Part shown: piece after piece, positions 1 through 10,312 of the stretch
Layout of the letters: the number at the start of each line of letters is the position of its first letter
How positions within the stretch are numbered: position 1 is the stretch's first letter
Notes under the pieces: model-generated
What the model was told of the DNA's origin: nothing
Databases searched by the model: none
The model's input: the letters and a program-made list of their open reading frames with translations, nothing else
Position numbers and translations under genes: made by a program
Assembly (NCBI RefSeq): GCF_001659605.2
Contig: NC_035177.2
Span: forward strand, 558,611-622,610
Direction of reading: 5' to 3'
DNA from: Manihot esculenta
Taxonomy: Eukaryota > Streptophyta > Magnoliopsida > Malpighiales > Euphorbiaceae
Length of the DNA stretch: 64,000 bases

Positions 1-561
1 AAACCTCACTTGGATCTGACACGAACTTCCATAACATGGAACACAGAAATCTGGATAGATTCTCTCCATCGAAGTAGGTAAATCCAACTTGTAGGATACA
101 TTCTCCATCCTTTGCAGGATTTCAAAGGGTTCGATGTATCTTGGAGCTAGTTTACCCTTCTTCCCAAAAAGAAATCATCCCCTTAACTAGGAGACACCTC
201 AAGCAATACCCCAACCTCCTCCTGAAACCAACATGCTTCCGCTGCGCTACTCTGACTCTTTCTCTGATCCTCAACGGGTAGTACCCGGATTTCAGGTTCA
301 TCTTGGAAACACAACTGGCTCTTGCAAGCTGGTCAAATAGATCATCAATCCTAGGTAACCGATACCCGTTCTTGGTAGTGACCTTGATCAACTGCTTGAA
401 GTCGATACAAAGTCTCAAGGATCCATCCTTCTTTTCCACAACCACCCTAAAGCAACCCTAAGGTGAGGTACTAGGTCGGATGAAACCCTTACCTACCAAC
501 TCTTGCAACTGCTCCTTCAACTTCTGTAACTCTGCAGGTACCATCCCGTAGGGAGGAATAA
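1..561 (-). pseudogene. Z pol remnant: RT N-terminus fused to integrase C-terminus
   Basis: On the minus strand, bases 561 to about 275 encode the start of reverse transcriptase, with motifs resembling [22 protein letters not shown] and [11 protein letters not shown]. From about 270 down to 1 the homology jumps, in another frame, to the integrase C-terminal region (QEE..VLL.VSP and the IH.VFHVS-type motif). The RT palm with its catalytic aspartates, RNase H and the integrase DDE core are all deleted. The deletion joint is near 260-275. This piece continues 18141-19512 across element A. It cannot make a working polymerase. Confidence 0.8.
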
Positions 562-829
562 TGTAATACCCGGCTAGAGTCCGGCATCAGAATTCCTATA
601 GTCCAGTGGAATCTCGGGTGTCGAAACCCTCTAGAAGGGTAGTACATATGTTTTCTAAGATGTTTTAAGATGTTTTAATGTTTTGAAGTGTTTAAGGAAA
701 TGAGTTTTTGAAAGAAAAGCAACAAGGGAGAAGTGCAAATGTTCGACCGCCGAAGGTCACTTTCGGCCGCCGAACCTTGCATGGTTTAGGAGTCACGTTC
801 GGCTGCCGAAGGTGGTCTGGCCAGCCACC

Positions 830-835
830 TATAAA
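830..835 (+). promoter_or_regulatory. Putative LTR TATA box
   Basis: TATAAA in the context CCACCTATAAAGGGGCC, about 268 bp into the LTR. The equivalent place in B (TATAAAAGG) and Z (TATAAAAGG) is conserved while surrounding bases vary, so transcription probably starts about 30 bp downstream and most of the LTR is transcribed. Confidence 0.6.
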
Positions 836-1364
836 GGGGCCAAAGGTCGGTGAAAAGGAGGATATTTCTCCTTCACTTGCAGCCAGAGGTGAGCCAAAAC
901 CCTCTCCAAGTTGACTTTCATGATTTTCATGTTTTTCACCAAATCTTTCAAGGTTTTGAAGGGTTTATGCTTGTTTTGAAGGTTTTGCGTAAAAAGAGCA
1001 AAGTTTGGAAGTTTGGAGCTTTGGAAGCTTGGATCTCCATAACTCCACGTTAGGATCATCTGATCTTCTGTTAAGAAGAGGTAAGTGAGGATCCTGACCT
1101 TCCTTACTTGATTTTTGAAGGTTTTATGAAGTTTGTATGGGTAGTATGCATGTTTAGGTTTAGGAGAGGTTTTGGTGATCTTTGATGTTTAAACATGTTT
1201 ATGTGCTATGTGCTATGTTTGTTTGGGGTGTTAGGTTAGTTTTAGACCCCTTTGTGCATATATTTGAGTATATGCTGGTTATGTGTGTTGAGATGCATGT
1301 TTGAGAGGAGTTGGGGAAAAGTTTGCATGAAACAGAGGAGTTTCTGCCCAAGAAGGCAAAACCA

Positions 1365-1680
1365 GGTTCGGACGCCGAAGTAGAGGTTCGGACGCCGAAG
1401 TAGAGGTTCGGCCGCCGAACCCCTTGTGGAGGCAGTTTCGGCTGCCAAAGCTTGCTTCTGAAAATTTGGACTTTCGTCTCTAGAGGCAAGGTTCGGCCGC
1501 TGAAAGTGCTGCCGAAGGTTGAGTTTCGTCTCTGGACGAGACTTTCGGATGCCGAAGGTGCACCCGAAGGAGAGTAAGAGGACTTTCGGCCGCCGAAGGA
1601 AGAGGTTCGGCCGCCGAAAGTGCATGAGTTTAGTCTCTGGACAGGACTTTCGGCCGCCGAACCTGCCGCCGAAAGTGCCC
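1365..1680 (+). repeat. Cluster of TTCGGCCGCCGAA-type palindromes
   Basis: About ten copies or near-copies of a 13-bp near-palindrome, TTCGGCNGCCGAA, in both orientations, some as half-sites (GCCGCCGAA). A second smaller cluster at 742-812 lies upstream of the TATA box. Equivalent clusters occur in B (23279-23465 and 24023-24190), C (27098-27180 and 27758-27857), E (51690-51945), F (59001-59072 and 59433-59665) and G (7265-7380 and 7914-8205). The core contains GCCGCC, the GCC-box bound by plant ERF factors. Confidence 0.85.
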
Positions 1681-2056
1681 TGTCCAGCCTTCTTTTGCAT
1701 GCTTTATGTGATTGTTTTAGGATCTTTTAGAGGGGCTTTGGGGAGTTTCTTAGAGTTGTTCTTGTGTTAGTTTGGTACCTTATATAAGTCCACCTATGTA
1801 GGAACGGACCAGAGGAACCAGAGAGAGCAGCAGTGAGCACTGCTTCAGAACCTGTAGAGTTAGATCAGAGTCAGCCAAAGGTGAGTGGGACTAAACTTAA
1901 ATGTTTTAATATGAAATATCAAATACTTTCATCATGTTTCATGCATCATGACTATGTTTAGGATGATTGCATTAGATGACACGAATGTGTTGCATTGCAT
2001 CTTTAATTGTTGATGTGGGTAAATGCTGGATGATCCAATAGTCCCTGGCAGGAAGA

Positions 2057-2210
2057 CCAGGACCCCATTCTACGGCCTGGCAAATGAATGACAGGAAGTC
2101 TAGGACCCCAGTCTACGGCCTGGCGCAATGGTAAGGCAAAGGTGTTATATACATATATATATATATATATATACATGACAGGAAGACCAGGACCCCATGC
2201 TACGGCCTGG
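2057..2210 (+). repeat. Three hairpin repeats in A LTR intron 2
   Basis: Three 24-bp units with CCAGG...CCTGG ends and the inner text ACCCCA..CTACGG, at 2057-2080, about 2100-2123 and 2187-2210. The second has CTAGG in this LTR but CCAGG in the 3' LTR. Units two and three are separated by an (AT)n run at 2150-2174. Confidence 0.8.
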
Positions 2211-2830
2211 CACGGAATGACGATGGGACTATTTGGTGACAGGTTTACCCTTGATGTGGCTTGTTTGTGATATGATGCATTCCATGAAGTCATGTTTTAT
2301 CGCCTGTTTTATAGTTCTGCTCACTGGGCTAGTATAGCTCATCCCTCTCCCTTAACCCCAGTTTTGCAGGTTCAGAGTCCAGAGAGAAAGATAGATCAGC
2401 AGGGTAGAGAAGAGAAGATTGTGTAATAGCTAGAGTGGACATAAAATTGTAAAGAGATAGTTATGATGTACAGTGTATAGATTGTGCTTGACTAGTAAGA
2501 GATGTTATGCTTTTACATACATGATCTTTTTATGAAAATGCTTATGTTTTATATTATGAATGTGAAATCCAGGCTTAACACATAATGAGTTTAGCCCACC
2601 TAGAGCTATGATGAGGGCTCTAGTAGGGGTTTATGATACAGAGTTACAGGATGCACAGGTTAAGCCTTGGAAAAAGGAAAAAGGTTTTAATGTTTACAGA
2701 AAATGTTTGATCATGTATGAGCTGTCACAGGTACACAGAGTTCACAATAGGCTTGCTACGGGTCCCGGCGGCCTTAAGCCGATCTGGATCCTAGCACCGG
2801 TAGCAGTTCGATTTTCGGGCTGTTACAGAG

Positions 2831-2842
2831 TGGTATCTAAGC
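2831..2842 (+). other. A primer binding site, initiator-Met tRNA type
   Basis: TGGTATCTAAGC, three bases after the LTR end, two mismatches from TGGTATCAGAGC, the usual plant gypsy site complementary to the tRNA-iMet 3' end. The leader continues to the gag ATG at 3086 without other features that I recognise. Confidence 0.75.
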
Positions 2843-3085
2843 ACGAGGTTCGTATGGTCGGACCTATAGAGAAAGATGGGCTCATAGAGGTTTAAGTTGG
2901 TCAAGCACAATAGCAAAATATGTCCACTAGGATAGGATGTTAGTCCTGTCTACTTGATGATGATGTGAAATGCCATGATTCATGCATGTGCATTATATGA
3001 TATGTGATGTATGCTTGAGGTTCATGTGTTTCCACATGAACTATATGTATGCTGATGTGTTATGTGTTGTTTTCCATAAAGTAAG

Positions 3086-6000
3086 ATGCGAGGAACTCGT
3101 CGATCCGTGAGATTGACTGGAGTCCCACCTGAAAGTGAGGGTACAGCTGCTCATCCTCCTGCATTGCCAAGAGTAAGGAGACACAGGTCAAGCAGTGAGG
3201 GAACGTCACGAGACCCTAGAAGGTCTTCTGACGAGAGCAGAAGGGGAGTAGCCAGAGGAGGAAGGTCAGAGGAAGTGAGAGGAGCTAGGGATGTTGACCA
3301 AAGCAGAGATGAAAGTATGAGCATAGGAAGGTCTGCAGAAGGTATGGGGGAGTCCCAGGGAGGCGCGCAGGCCTCGAGGTTTGGTTATCCATCCTTTTCA
3401 CAGGACCCCGGGTATCCGATGGGAGGTACGTCAGATTACTCCAGCTTTGCCCCACATCCGCCCTACATGCCTTACATGCCTTATCCTTCCTTTTATCCAT
3501 CTTATCCCATGTATTCACCCCCACCTTTTCCATCAAGTTCAGCACAACCAGAACTAAGAGAAGCAGTTCCTCCACCACCTCCACCTGAACCAGTAGCCTC
3601 GGTTGTTGAAGCACAGCAGCCTAGTACCTCAGGGGGGAGTAAGGTGAAGATGACGGAGTATTTAAAGTTGGATGCTCCTAAGTTCAACATGGGAGATGAT
3701 CCTTTTGAGTATCTCAGTGCAGTTAGGATGATCACAAGTGAGTTGGGAGCTGATGATCATAGAGCCATTGAGATGGCAGGGTTCACATTAAAGTGTAAGA
3801 AGGCCAGAGAGTGGTTCAAGAGCTATGTGGACCCCAAAATAGGCAGTATGTCGTGGGAAGAGTTCGCCAATGAATTTGCTGGGTGGGCTTTTTCTTACAG
3901 TTCCAGGGAAATGAAAGTGGTAGAATTTGAGCAGTTGAGACAGACAGAGGAGATGACAGTGGATGAGTACACAGATAAGTTCCTGGAATTGTTACCCTAT
4001 GTAGGCCAGGCATATGATACGGATCAGAAGAAGGCAAGGAGATATGCCACCAGACTTCATCCCAGGTATTTCTCCTTGATTCTTCCAGCAGAGAAGGAGA
4101 GCTTCCACTCCATTGTGGATGTAGCCAGAAAGATGGAGGTAAGTGCCATTATACAAGGAATAGTGAAACAGCCTAAGGCACAGTCCTCAGGTTCCAAGTT
4201 GGAGTCCTCCTCTCAGAGTACAGCAGCTATGGGCAGTAAGAAGTGGACGAAGGCAAGAGGTAAAAAGGGAAAGTTCTGGAACAAGATTAGATCAGGTCTG
4301 GGAATGGGTAGTGGCTCCAGCTCTGGCACGAACAGTCAAGTATGTAAGAAATGCGGGAGACTACACAGAGGAGTTTGTCTGATGGGAACTACAGCCTGCT
4401 ACAGATGTGGGCAGGAAGGACATATGGCACGGGAATGTCCTCAGGCGACTTTGGTTGCACCATCCCAGCAAATGACTTCTGGCAGTGTAGCACAGCCAAC
4501 AGCTTCAGCCGTACCACAGAGCAGTGGCAGAGGCAGAGGAAGAGGGGCAGCCTCTTCATCAGGGATGGGTTCCCGAGGTGCAGGTCCGTCAGCCCCAGCA
4601 CGGATTTTCACCATGACTCAGCAAGAGGCAGACACGTCGAACACAGTGGTGTCAGGTAATCTCATCATTGGGTGTTCAGAGGTGTATGCTTTGATGGGCC
4701 CCGGTGCTTCTCACTCTTTTATTGCTTCTAGAGCCGCAGAGAGATTGGGTTTGATAGTCTCCGAGTTAGAGTGTCCTCTTTGGGTTAGTGGACCCAGATG
4801 TGACCCATCGTTGGCAGAGTCAGTCTGTCGGTTCAGTCCAGTATGTATAGAGGGTAGATACCTTCCAGCCGACCTAGTGGTTCTAGAGTTGACAGATTTT
4901 GATGTCATTCTAGGGATGGATTGGTTATCTACGTTTGATGCTACCTTGAACTGCAGAGACAAGGTGGTCAGTTTTAGAGACCAGGATGGGTCAGAGTGTG
5001 TCTTCAGAGGAGATAGGAGGGGGACACCTAAGGGTTTGATATCAGCCCTTCACGCTCGTAGGTTGTTGAGGAGAGGGAGTCAGGGGTTCATAGCTCATGT
5101 GAGAGAGCTAGACAAGCAGGTTGGGGAACCATCCACAGTACCAGTGGTTAGAGAATTCCCTGATGTGTTTCCTGAAAAGCTTCCAGGACTACCACCTGAT
5201 AGGGAAATAGAGTTCGAGATTGAGTTGATGCCTGGTACAAGACCGATCTCTATTCCTCCCTACAGGATGGCGCCAGCAGAGCTGAGAGAGTTAAAAGAGC
5301 AGTTACAGGAGTTGGTAGACAAGGGTTTCATTCGCCCGAGTACCTCACCTTGGGGTGCTCCAGTACTGTTTTTCAGGAAGAAGGATGGATCTCTTAGACT
5401 TTGTATCGACTACAGGCAGTTGAACAAAGTCACTACCAAGAACAAGTATCCTCTACCCAGGATTGACGATCTATTGGACCAGCTGGCAGGAGCAGGTTGT
5501 TTCTCGAAGATAGATTTGAGATCCGGATACCATCAGTTGAAGATTAGGGAAGAGGATGTACCGAAGACAGCTTTTAGGACCAGATATGGGCATTATGAGT
5601 TCCTAGTAATGCCGTTTGGGTTGACTAACGCCCCTGCAGCATTTATGGATCTCATGAACAGGGTTTTCAGGGAGTACCTAGATCGCTTTGTGATCGTCTT
5701 TATAGATGACATTTTAGTGTACTCCAGAGATGCAGAGGAGCATGCTCATCATCTGAGGATAGTCTTGTAGACTTTGAGAGAGCATGGCTTGTATGCCAAG
5801 TTCTCCAAGTGTGAGTTCTGGCTGAGGAGCATTTCCTTTTTGGGACATGTAGTATCAGATGAAGGTATAGCAGTGGATCCCAAGAAGGTAGAAGCAGTAG
5901 CCAACTGGCCTACACCCACTACCGTGACAGAAATCAGGAGTTTTCTGGGTTTGGCAGGCTATTATAGAAGGTTCGTTCAGGACTTTTCTAGAATTGCTGC

Positions 6001-7071
6001 TCCTATGACCAGATTGACCAGAAAGAATCAGAAGTTTGTATGGTCAGAGGAATGTGAAGAGAGTTTTGAAGAGTTGAAGAGACGGTTGACTTCAGCACCG
6101 GTGTTAGCTCTGCCGACTGATGATGAAGATTTCACAGTGTACTGTGATGCATCCCGAGTGGGATTGGGTTGTGTGTTGATGCAGAAAGACAAAGTGATAG
6201 CTTATGCTTCAAGACAGCTGAAGAAGCACGACCTGAACTACCCGACACACGATCTGGAAATGGCAGCTGTTATCTTCGCACTTAAGATGTGGAGGCATTA
6301 CCTCTATGGGGTGAAATGTGAGATTTTCACAGATCATAAGATCCTGCAGCACATCTTGAGTCAGAGAGAGCTAAACTTGAGGCAGAGACGATGGGTTGAA
6401 TTGCTCAGTGATTATGATTGCAATATCCAGTATCATCCGGGAAAGGCTAATGTTGTAGCTGATGCCTTAAGCCGAAAATCACTAGGCAGTCTATCCCACA
6501 TTACAGTAGAGAGAAGGCCGGTGGTGAAGGACTTTTACAGGCTTATAGATGAAGGGTTACAGTTGGAGTTGTCTGGTACAGGTGTTTTGATTGCACAGAT
6601 GAGAGTTACACCCGTGTTTATAGAGCAAGTGGCTTTGAAACAGCACGAGGACCCCGAGTTAGTGAATATTGCCAGGACTGTTCAGTCTGGTGATAGTGCA
6701 GAATTCAGATTTGATAGTGAGGGGATTCTTCAGCACGGGAAGAGGTTATGTGTACCAGATGACAGCGGTTTGAAGGAAGACATTATGAGGGAAGCTCATA
6801 ATCCGAGGTATAGCATTCACCTTGGAGCCACAAAGATGTATCAAGATCTGAAGAAAGTATATTGGTGGCCAGCGATGAAGAGGGAAGTGGCACAGTTCGT
6901 GTCAGCCTGCGAGGTATGTCAAAGGGTGAAGCTAGAGCACCAGAAGCCGGCTGGAATGCTTAACCCACTGCCGATTCCATAGTGGAAATGGGACAACATA
7001 GCTATGGATTTTGTAGTGGGGTTACCGGCGACGTCCAACAGGCTAGACTCCATCTGGGTGATAGTGGATAG
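3086..7071 (+). pseudogene. A gag-pol, first part (gag, protease, RT, RNase H, start of integrase)
   Basis: The polyprotein starts at ATG 3086 (MRGTRRS, shared by all elements here). It has a proline/tyrosine-rich stretch (about residues 110-170), the retrotransposon Gag capsid region (about 190-350), a paired zinc-binding segment with Cys420 and CX2CX4HX4C from Cys438, aspartic protease, RT with FIDDIL (Asp874-Asp875), RNase H (CDASRVGLG) and the HHCC integrase zinc finger. Damage: the protease catalytic Asp is Gly (codon 538, 4697-4699, GAC to GGC in MGPGASHSF). CAG became TAG at 5768-5770, and a second TAG replaces the Glu codon of the PEWKW motif at 6980-6982. Element G interrupts the integrase after 7071. 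Confidence 0.93.
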
Positions 7072-7627
7072 TGTAATACCCGGCTAAATCAGGCATCGGA
7101 ATTCCTACCGTCCGGTGGAATTCAAGGATGTCAGAGGTTTCTAGAAGGGTAGAGTGAAGGTTTTCTAAAAGATTTTTAAGAATGATTGTTTAAGTATTTT
7201 TAAGGATTTGATTAAGAAAAGAGTTGAGTTTTGTGGAGAATTAGCCAAAGGAGTTTCTGTCATGTTCGGCCCCCGAATGTTAAGTTCGGCCGCCGAAAGT
7301 GCCCAATGTTCGGCCCCCGAAGATTATGTTTGGCCCCCGAAAGTTGCATGGTTTTGCATGCAGTTTCGACAGCCGAAGCTGAGGTGGTCGGTTAGTTGTG
7401 CACACTCCTCAGTCCGTGGTTTGGCCAGGTTTTCACCTCCAGATCATGACCAGAGGTTTGGCCACGTCTCCCTTGACTCATCTGCAAACTTTTATCAGCT
7501 CATGCAGAAGGTTTGGTTGTATTTCAAAGAGTTTTGAAGGTTTTGAGAGAAAAGAGAGGTTTTGGTGGTTTGAAGTTTGTGAAGGGGATTTGCTGAGTTC
7601 AAGTTGTTCCTCTTCTAGTTTCAGGAG

Positions 7628-8724
7628 GTAAGAGAGGTCTTTATACTTGTTTTAATGATTTCTAACAGCTTCTAAAGAGGTTAAGGGCAGAGATGCATGC
7701 TTAGGGTTTTAAGTTAGTTTTTGATGTTTTAATGGTGTAAGCATGATTATGTGTTATAGTTGTTGATTTATTGGGATTAATAGGTAGTTTTGGATCCCTT
7801 TGTGCATATACTTTAGTATATGTAAGTTGAGGATTGAAGTTATGCATGTTAGAGTGTGTTGGAGAAGTTGTGCATGGGAGGAAGCAAGGTTCTGTCTTCT
7901 GGAGAACCCAGCTTCGGCCGCCGAAGTGAAGATTCGGCCGCCGAACCTCTTGTGGAGTGGAGTTAGTGCTTGGCAGGCTTGTTCATGCACGAAGCTGAGT
8001 TCTGGATGAACTCAGGTTCGGCCGCCGAAGGGAGGATTCGGCCGCCGAACCCCTTGTGGAGGTAGTTTCGGCTGCCTAAGGTTGCCTCCAAAAGAATGGA
8101 CTTTCGGATCTGTCATGCACATTCGGCCGTCGAAGGTGCCGCCGAACATGCATGAGTTTTGGCTCTGGAGAGGACATTCGGTCGCCGAACCTGCCGCCGA
8201 ATGTGTTCTGTCCAGCCTTCTTTTGCATGCTTTGTGTGCTTGTTTCAGGAGCTTTTAGAAGGATTTTGGGAAGTTGTTAGTGAGTTAATAAGAGTATGTT
8301 TGACACCTCATTCGAGTCCATTTGTGTAGGATTGGACCCGACAGTTCAGGGAGGTCGTCAGGATTAGCAGTTGCAGAGTCAGTCAGGTTTCAGAGGTGAG
8401 TAGAGCTAAACTTAATCTTTTTATTAAAGAAACATAATGCTTTTCAGCATAGTTCATGCATCATGTATGTTATGGTATATATACTAGGGTGATTGCATTA
8501 GAATCACGAAGATGGTGCATTGCATTATACATTGATAATGAGGATTGGACCAAGGCGACATCAATAGCCCATCGAGGGAGTTTTGAGGTCATGTCTAATC
8601 CAAGATATGGAATGTTTGTGTTGTGACGCATTTCATGACAGAGTGTATTTAATGAACTATTTTCAGTATTTCTACTCACTAGGCTTTAGAAGCTCATCCC
8701 TTTCCCTTAATCCCAGTTTTGCAG
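7628..8724 (+). other. Predicted two-intron leader in G LTR
   Basis: Donor GAG/GTAAGA at 7628, acceptor TTGTGTAG ending 8329, exon 2 starting GATTGGACCCGAC, donor AGAG/GTGAGT at 8396, acceptor TTTTGCAG ending 8724. Order and consensus match A, B, C and F. Intron 1 contains the palindrome cluster. Confidence 0.55.
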
Positions 8725-9002
8725 GTACAGGGTTAGCTGGGAAGTCAGAAGCATCAGAGTGTTGTCTCCAGTATGCTTGTGTAATAGTTTAGTGTGGACA
8801 TGATGTAAATTAAAGAGATATTTGTTACAGATGTAAAAGTTAGTCAGTTAATGTGCTTATGGTTTAGTGTGTGCTTTGCCTATAGTATGTTTTATCCCTT
8901 GGGTATGCATGTATCCTGTTTTCAGTTTCTTGATGAGAAATGAGTCAAACCAGGCTTAATACATGTTGTGTTTCGAAAACTCCAGTATGATATATAACTG
9001 TG

Positions 9003-9120
9003 AGGGAAGACCGGGTTTGATTCCCGTGACCCAAGATCAGGCTGTGAGGGAAGACCAGGTTTGATTCCTGTGACCCAAGATCAGACCGTAAGGGAAGATC
9101 AGGTTTGATTCCTGTGACTC
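9003..9120 (+). repeat. Triple hairpin repeat in G LTR with paired base changes
   Basis: Three roughly 45-bp units (GAGGGAAGACC.GGTTTGATTCC.GTGACCC). Stem arms are CGGG 9012-9015 with CCCG 9023-9026, CAGG 9056-9059 with CCTG 9067-9070, and CAGG 9100-9103 with CCTG 9111-9114. The loop TTTGATT is constant. Between unit one and the others both arms change together so that pairing is kept. The same array is in the 3' LTR (from about 13747). Confidence 0.85.
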
Positions 9121-9373
9121 TACGGATAGGATTACTGGTGTGGTAGCCCTGGGGGCTATTTTAGATTGGTATATCTGAGTGGTTTTAAGGTTAAGTCTGG
9201 TAGTTTTTCATAAAAGTTTTAAACAGCTAGTAGTCCAGCCGGATCATGTATGGGATATTTGGAGTTCAGGTTAGGCTTACTACGGGTCCCGGCGGCCTTA
9301 AGCCGATCTGGATCCTAGTGCCGAGCGGTTCGGGCCGTTACAGAGAGGGTACCGGTTTCCGGGTCGTTACAGA

Positions 9374-9385
9374 TGGTATCAGAGC
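9374..9385 (+). other. G primer binding site
   Basis: TGGTATCAGAGC, a full match to the usual initiator-Met-type site, two bases after the LTR. The rest of 9372-9685 is untranslated leader; it ends in the acceptor-like TTGTTCTTCAG at 9675, 10 bases before the gag ATG. Confidence 0.85.
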
Positions 9386-9685
9386 ATAGGGCCTCCTAAG
9401 TACAGTGTGTTGAGCATTTTTGTTCAAGGATTAGAGATATCCCACATCGGAAAGAGGTTGGTTTAGATGTTCTAGAAAGGCAAGCACAATAAGTAAACTC
9501 ATGTCCACTAGGATAAGGAAGTTAAGTTTTGTTTTGAGGATGTTGTGATATGCCATGAATATATGCATGTGCATAAATGTTGTACTGTGTATGCATGTAT
9601 ACATTTTGTAGGTTCATGTGTTTTCATATGAACTCTATGTGTGCTAATAATTGTTTCTTGTGTGTTGTTCTTCAGGAGAGCTAAG

Positions 9686-10312
9686 ATGAGTGGTGCTGGT
9701 TACCTTGTGGAATCAAATCTGTCTGAAGAGTCTTTTGAGGAAGTTAGAGAAGGAATAGATCTAGGAAGAATGTCAGGAAACAGGAGAGAGACAGGAGGAG
9801 ATGTGCAAAGAAAGGATGTAGGTATACAGGTGAATTTGAATGAAGAGGTTTTAGAAGATGCTCAGACCAAGGACTCTAGGATAGGAGAGAATGATCCCTC
9901 CACTTGGAGTATAGCTACCTCAAAAGGAGTGATGTGGGGGAGAACTATTAAGAAAAAAGTGAGAGGCCTTAAAGGGTCAAAGAAGCGAGAGTTCTGGAAT
10001 AGGAAAAAGGCTAGTCTGGGTTATGAGGGTGGTGCAAGTTCTGGTAGAGGCAGACCAAAATGTTTGAGGTGTGGAAGGTCGCATAAGGGAGTTTGTCTTG
10101 TTGGCACGACAGGATGTTATAGGTGTGGACAGGAGGGACATATGATGCGTGAGTGTCCTTTTGCGTCCCAGTTGGTTCAGTCCCAGCAGACATTTTCTGG
10201 TAGAGCTATACAGCAGGGGGCAGATATAGATAGAGCAGCTCAGGCTGATAGGCAAGGAGGAGAGGCTGACACATCTGACACCTCTGTGCCAGGTATGCTC
10301 ATGTTTGAGTGA
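9686..10312 (+). CDS. Capsid-less Gag-like protein of element G
   Basis: 208 aa. I chose ATG 9686 (MSGAGYL) because it lies at the position of the MRGTRRS start in related elements, after an acceptor-like CAG; an upstream in-frame ATG at 9641 would add 15 residues. The N-terminal 85 residues are charged. A basic stretch follows (about 90-125, many Lys/Arg). Then come two zinc-binding segments: CLRCGRSHKGVC starting Cys126 and a canonical CX2CX4HX4C knuckle from Cys144 to Cys157. The roughly 160-residue Gag capsid domain present in A, C, E and F is absent. The frame is open over 627 bp although neighbouring pol is destroyed, which hints at constraint. It probably binds nucleic acid; any role in packaging G RNA is inference. 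Confidence 0.65.
   Translation: MSGAGYLVESNLSEESFEEVREGIDLGRMSGNRRETGGDVQRKDVGIQVNLNEEVLEDAQTKDSRIGENDPSTWSIATSKGVMWGRTIKKKVRGLKGSKKREFWNRKKASLGYEGGASSGRGRPKCLRCGRSHKGVCLVGTTGCYRCGQEGHMMRECPFASQLVQSQQTFSGRAIQQGADIDRAAQADRQGGEADTSDTSVPGMLMFE

Larger units (their letters stand above)
1081..2369 (+). other. Predicted two-intron spliced leader in A LTR
   Basis: Intron 1: donor AAGAG/GTAAGT at 1081, acceptor TGTAG ending 1801. Exon 2: 1802-1880, purine-rich (GGACCAGAGGAACCAGAGAG). Intron 2: donor CAAAG/GTGAGT at 1881, acceptor TTTTGCAG ending 2369. The same four signals occur in order in B, C, F and G. Z retains the intron 2 signals and lacks intron 1 exactly. Intron 1 carries the TTCGGC palindromes and intron 2 carries the CCAGG/CCTGG hairpins. 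This is a prediction from sequence comparison; no RNA evidence was available. Confidence 0.6.
562..2827 (+). repeat. Element A 5' LTR
   Basis: 2266 bp, starting TGTAATACCCGG and ending GGGCTGTTACA. It matches the 3' LTR over its whole length. It has an extra GGTTCGGACGCCGAAGTAGA-type unit at 1363-1398 and a longer AT run at 2150-2174, which explain most of the 24-bp length difference. It contains a TATA box, two predicted leader introns, palindromes and hairpin repeats, described separately. Confidence 0.92.
7072..9371 (+). repeat. Element G 5' LTR
   Basis: 2300 bp, TGTAATACCCGGCTAAATC to GGGTCGTTACA. It contains the palindrome clusters, two predicted introns and a triple hairpin repeat. Near its 3' end a GGGCCGTTACAGAGAGGGTAC segment and then a second GGGTCGTTACA form two LTR-end-like GTTACA sequences about 33 bp apart (9336-9342 and 9365-9371). 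I see no clear TATA box at the expected place. Confidence 0.9.

Noticed and set aside
7321..7537. Small coding genes in G's LTRs (109 and 77 codons, conserved in both LTRs)
   Set aside because: Conservation is explained by LTR duplication at insertion; composition follows palindromes and exon 1, with no domain or consistent frame in other families.
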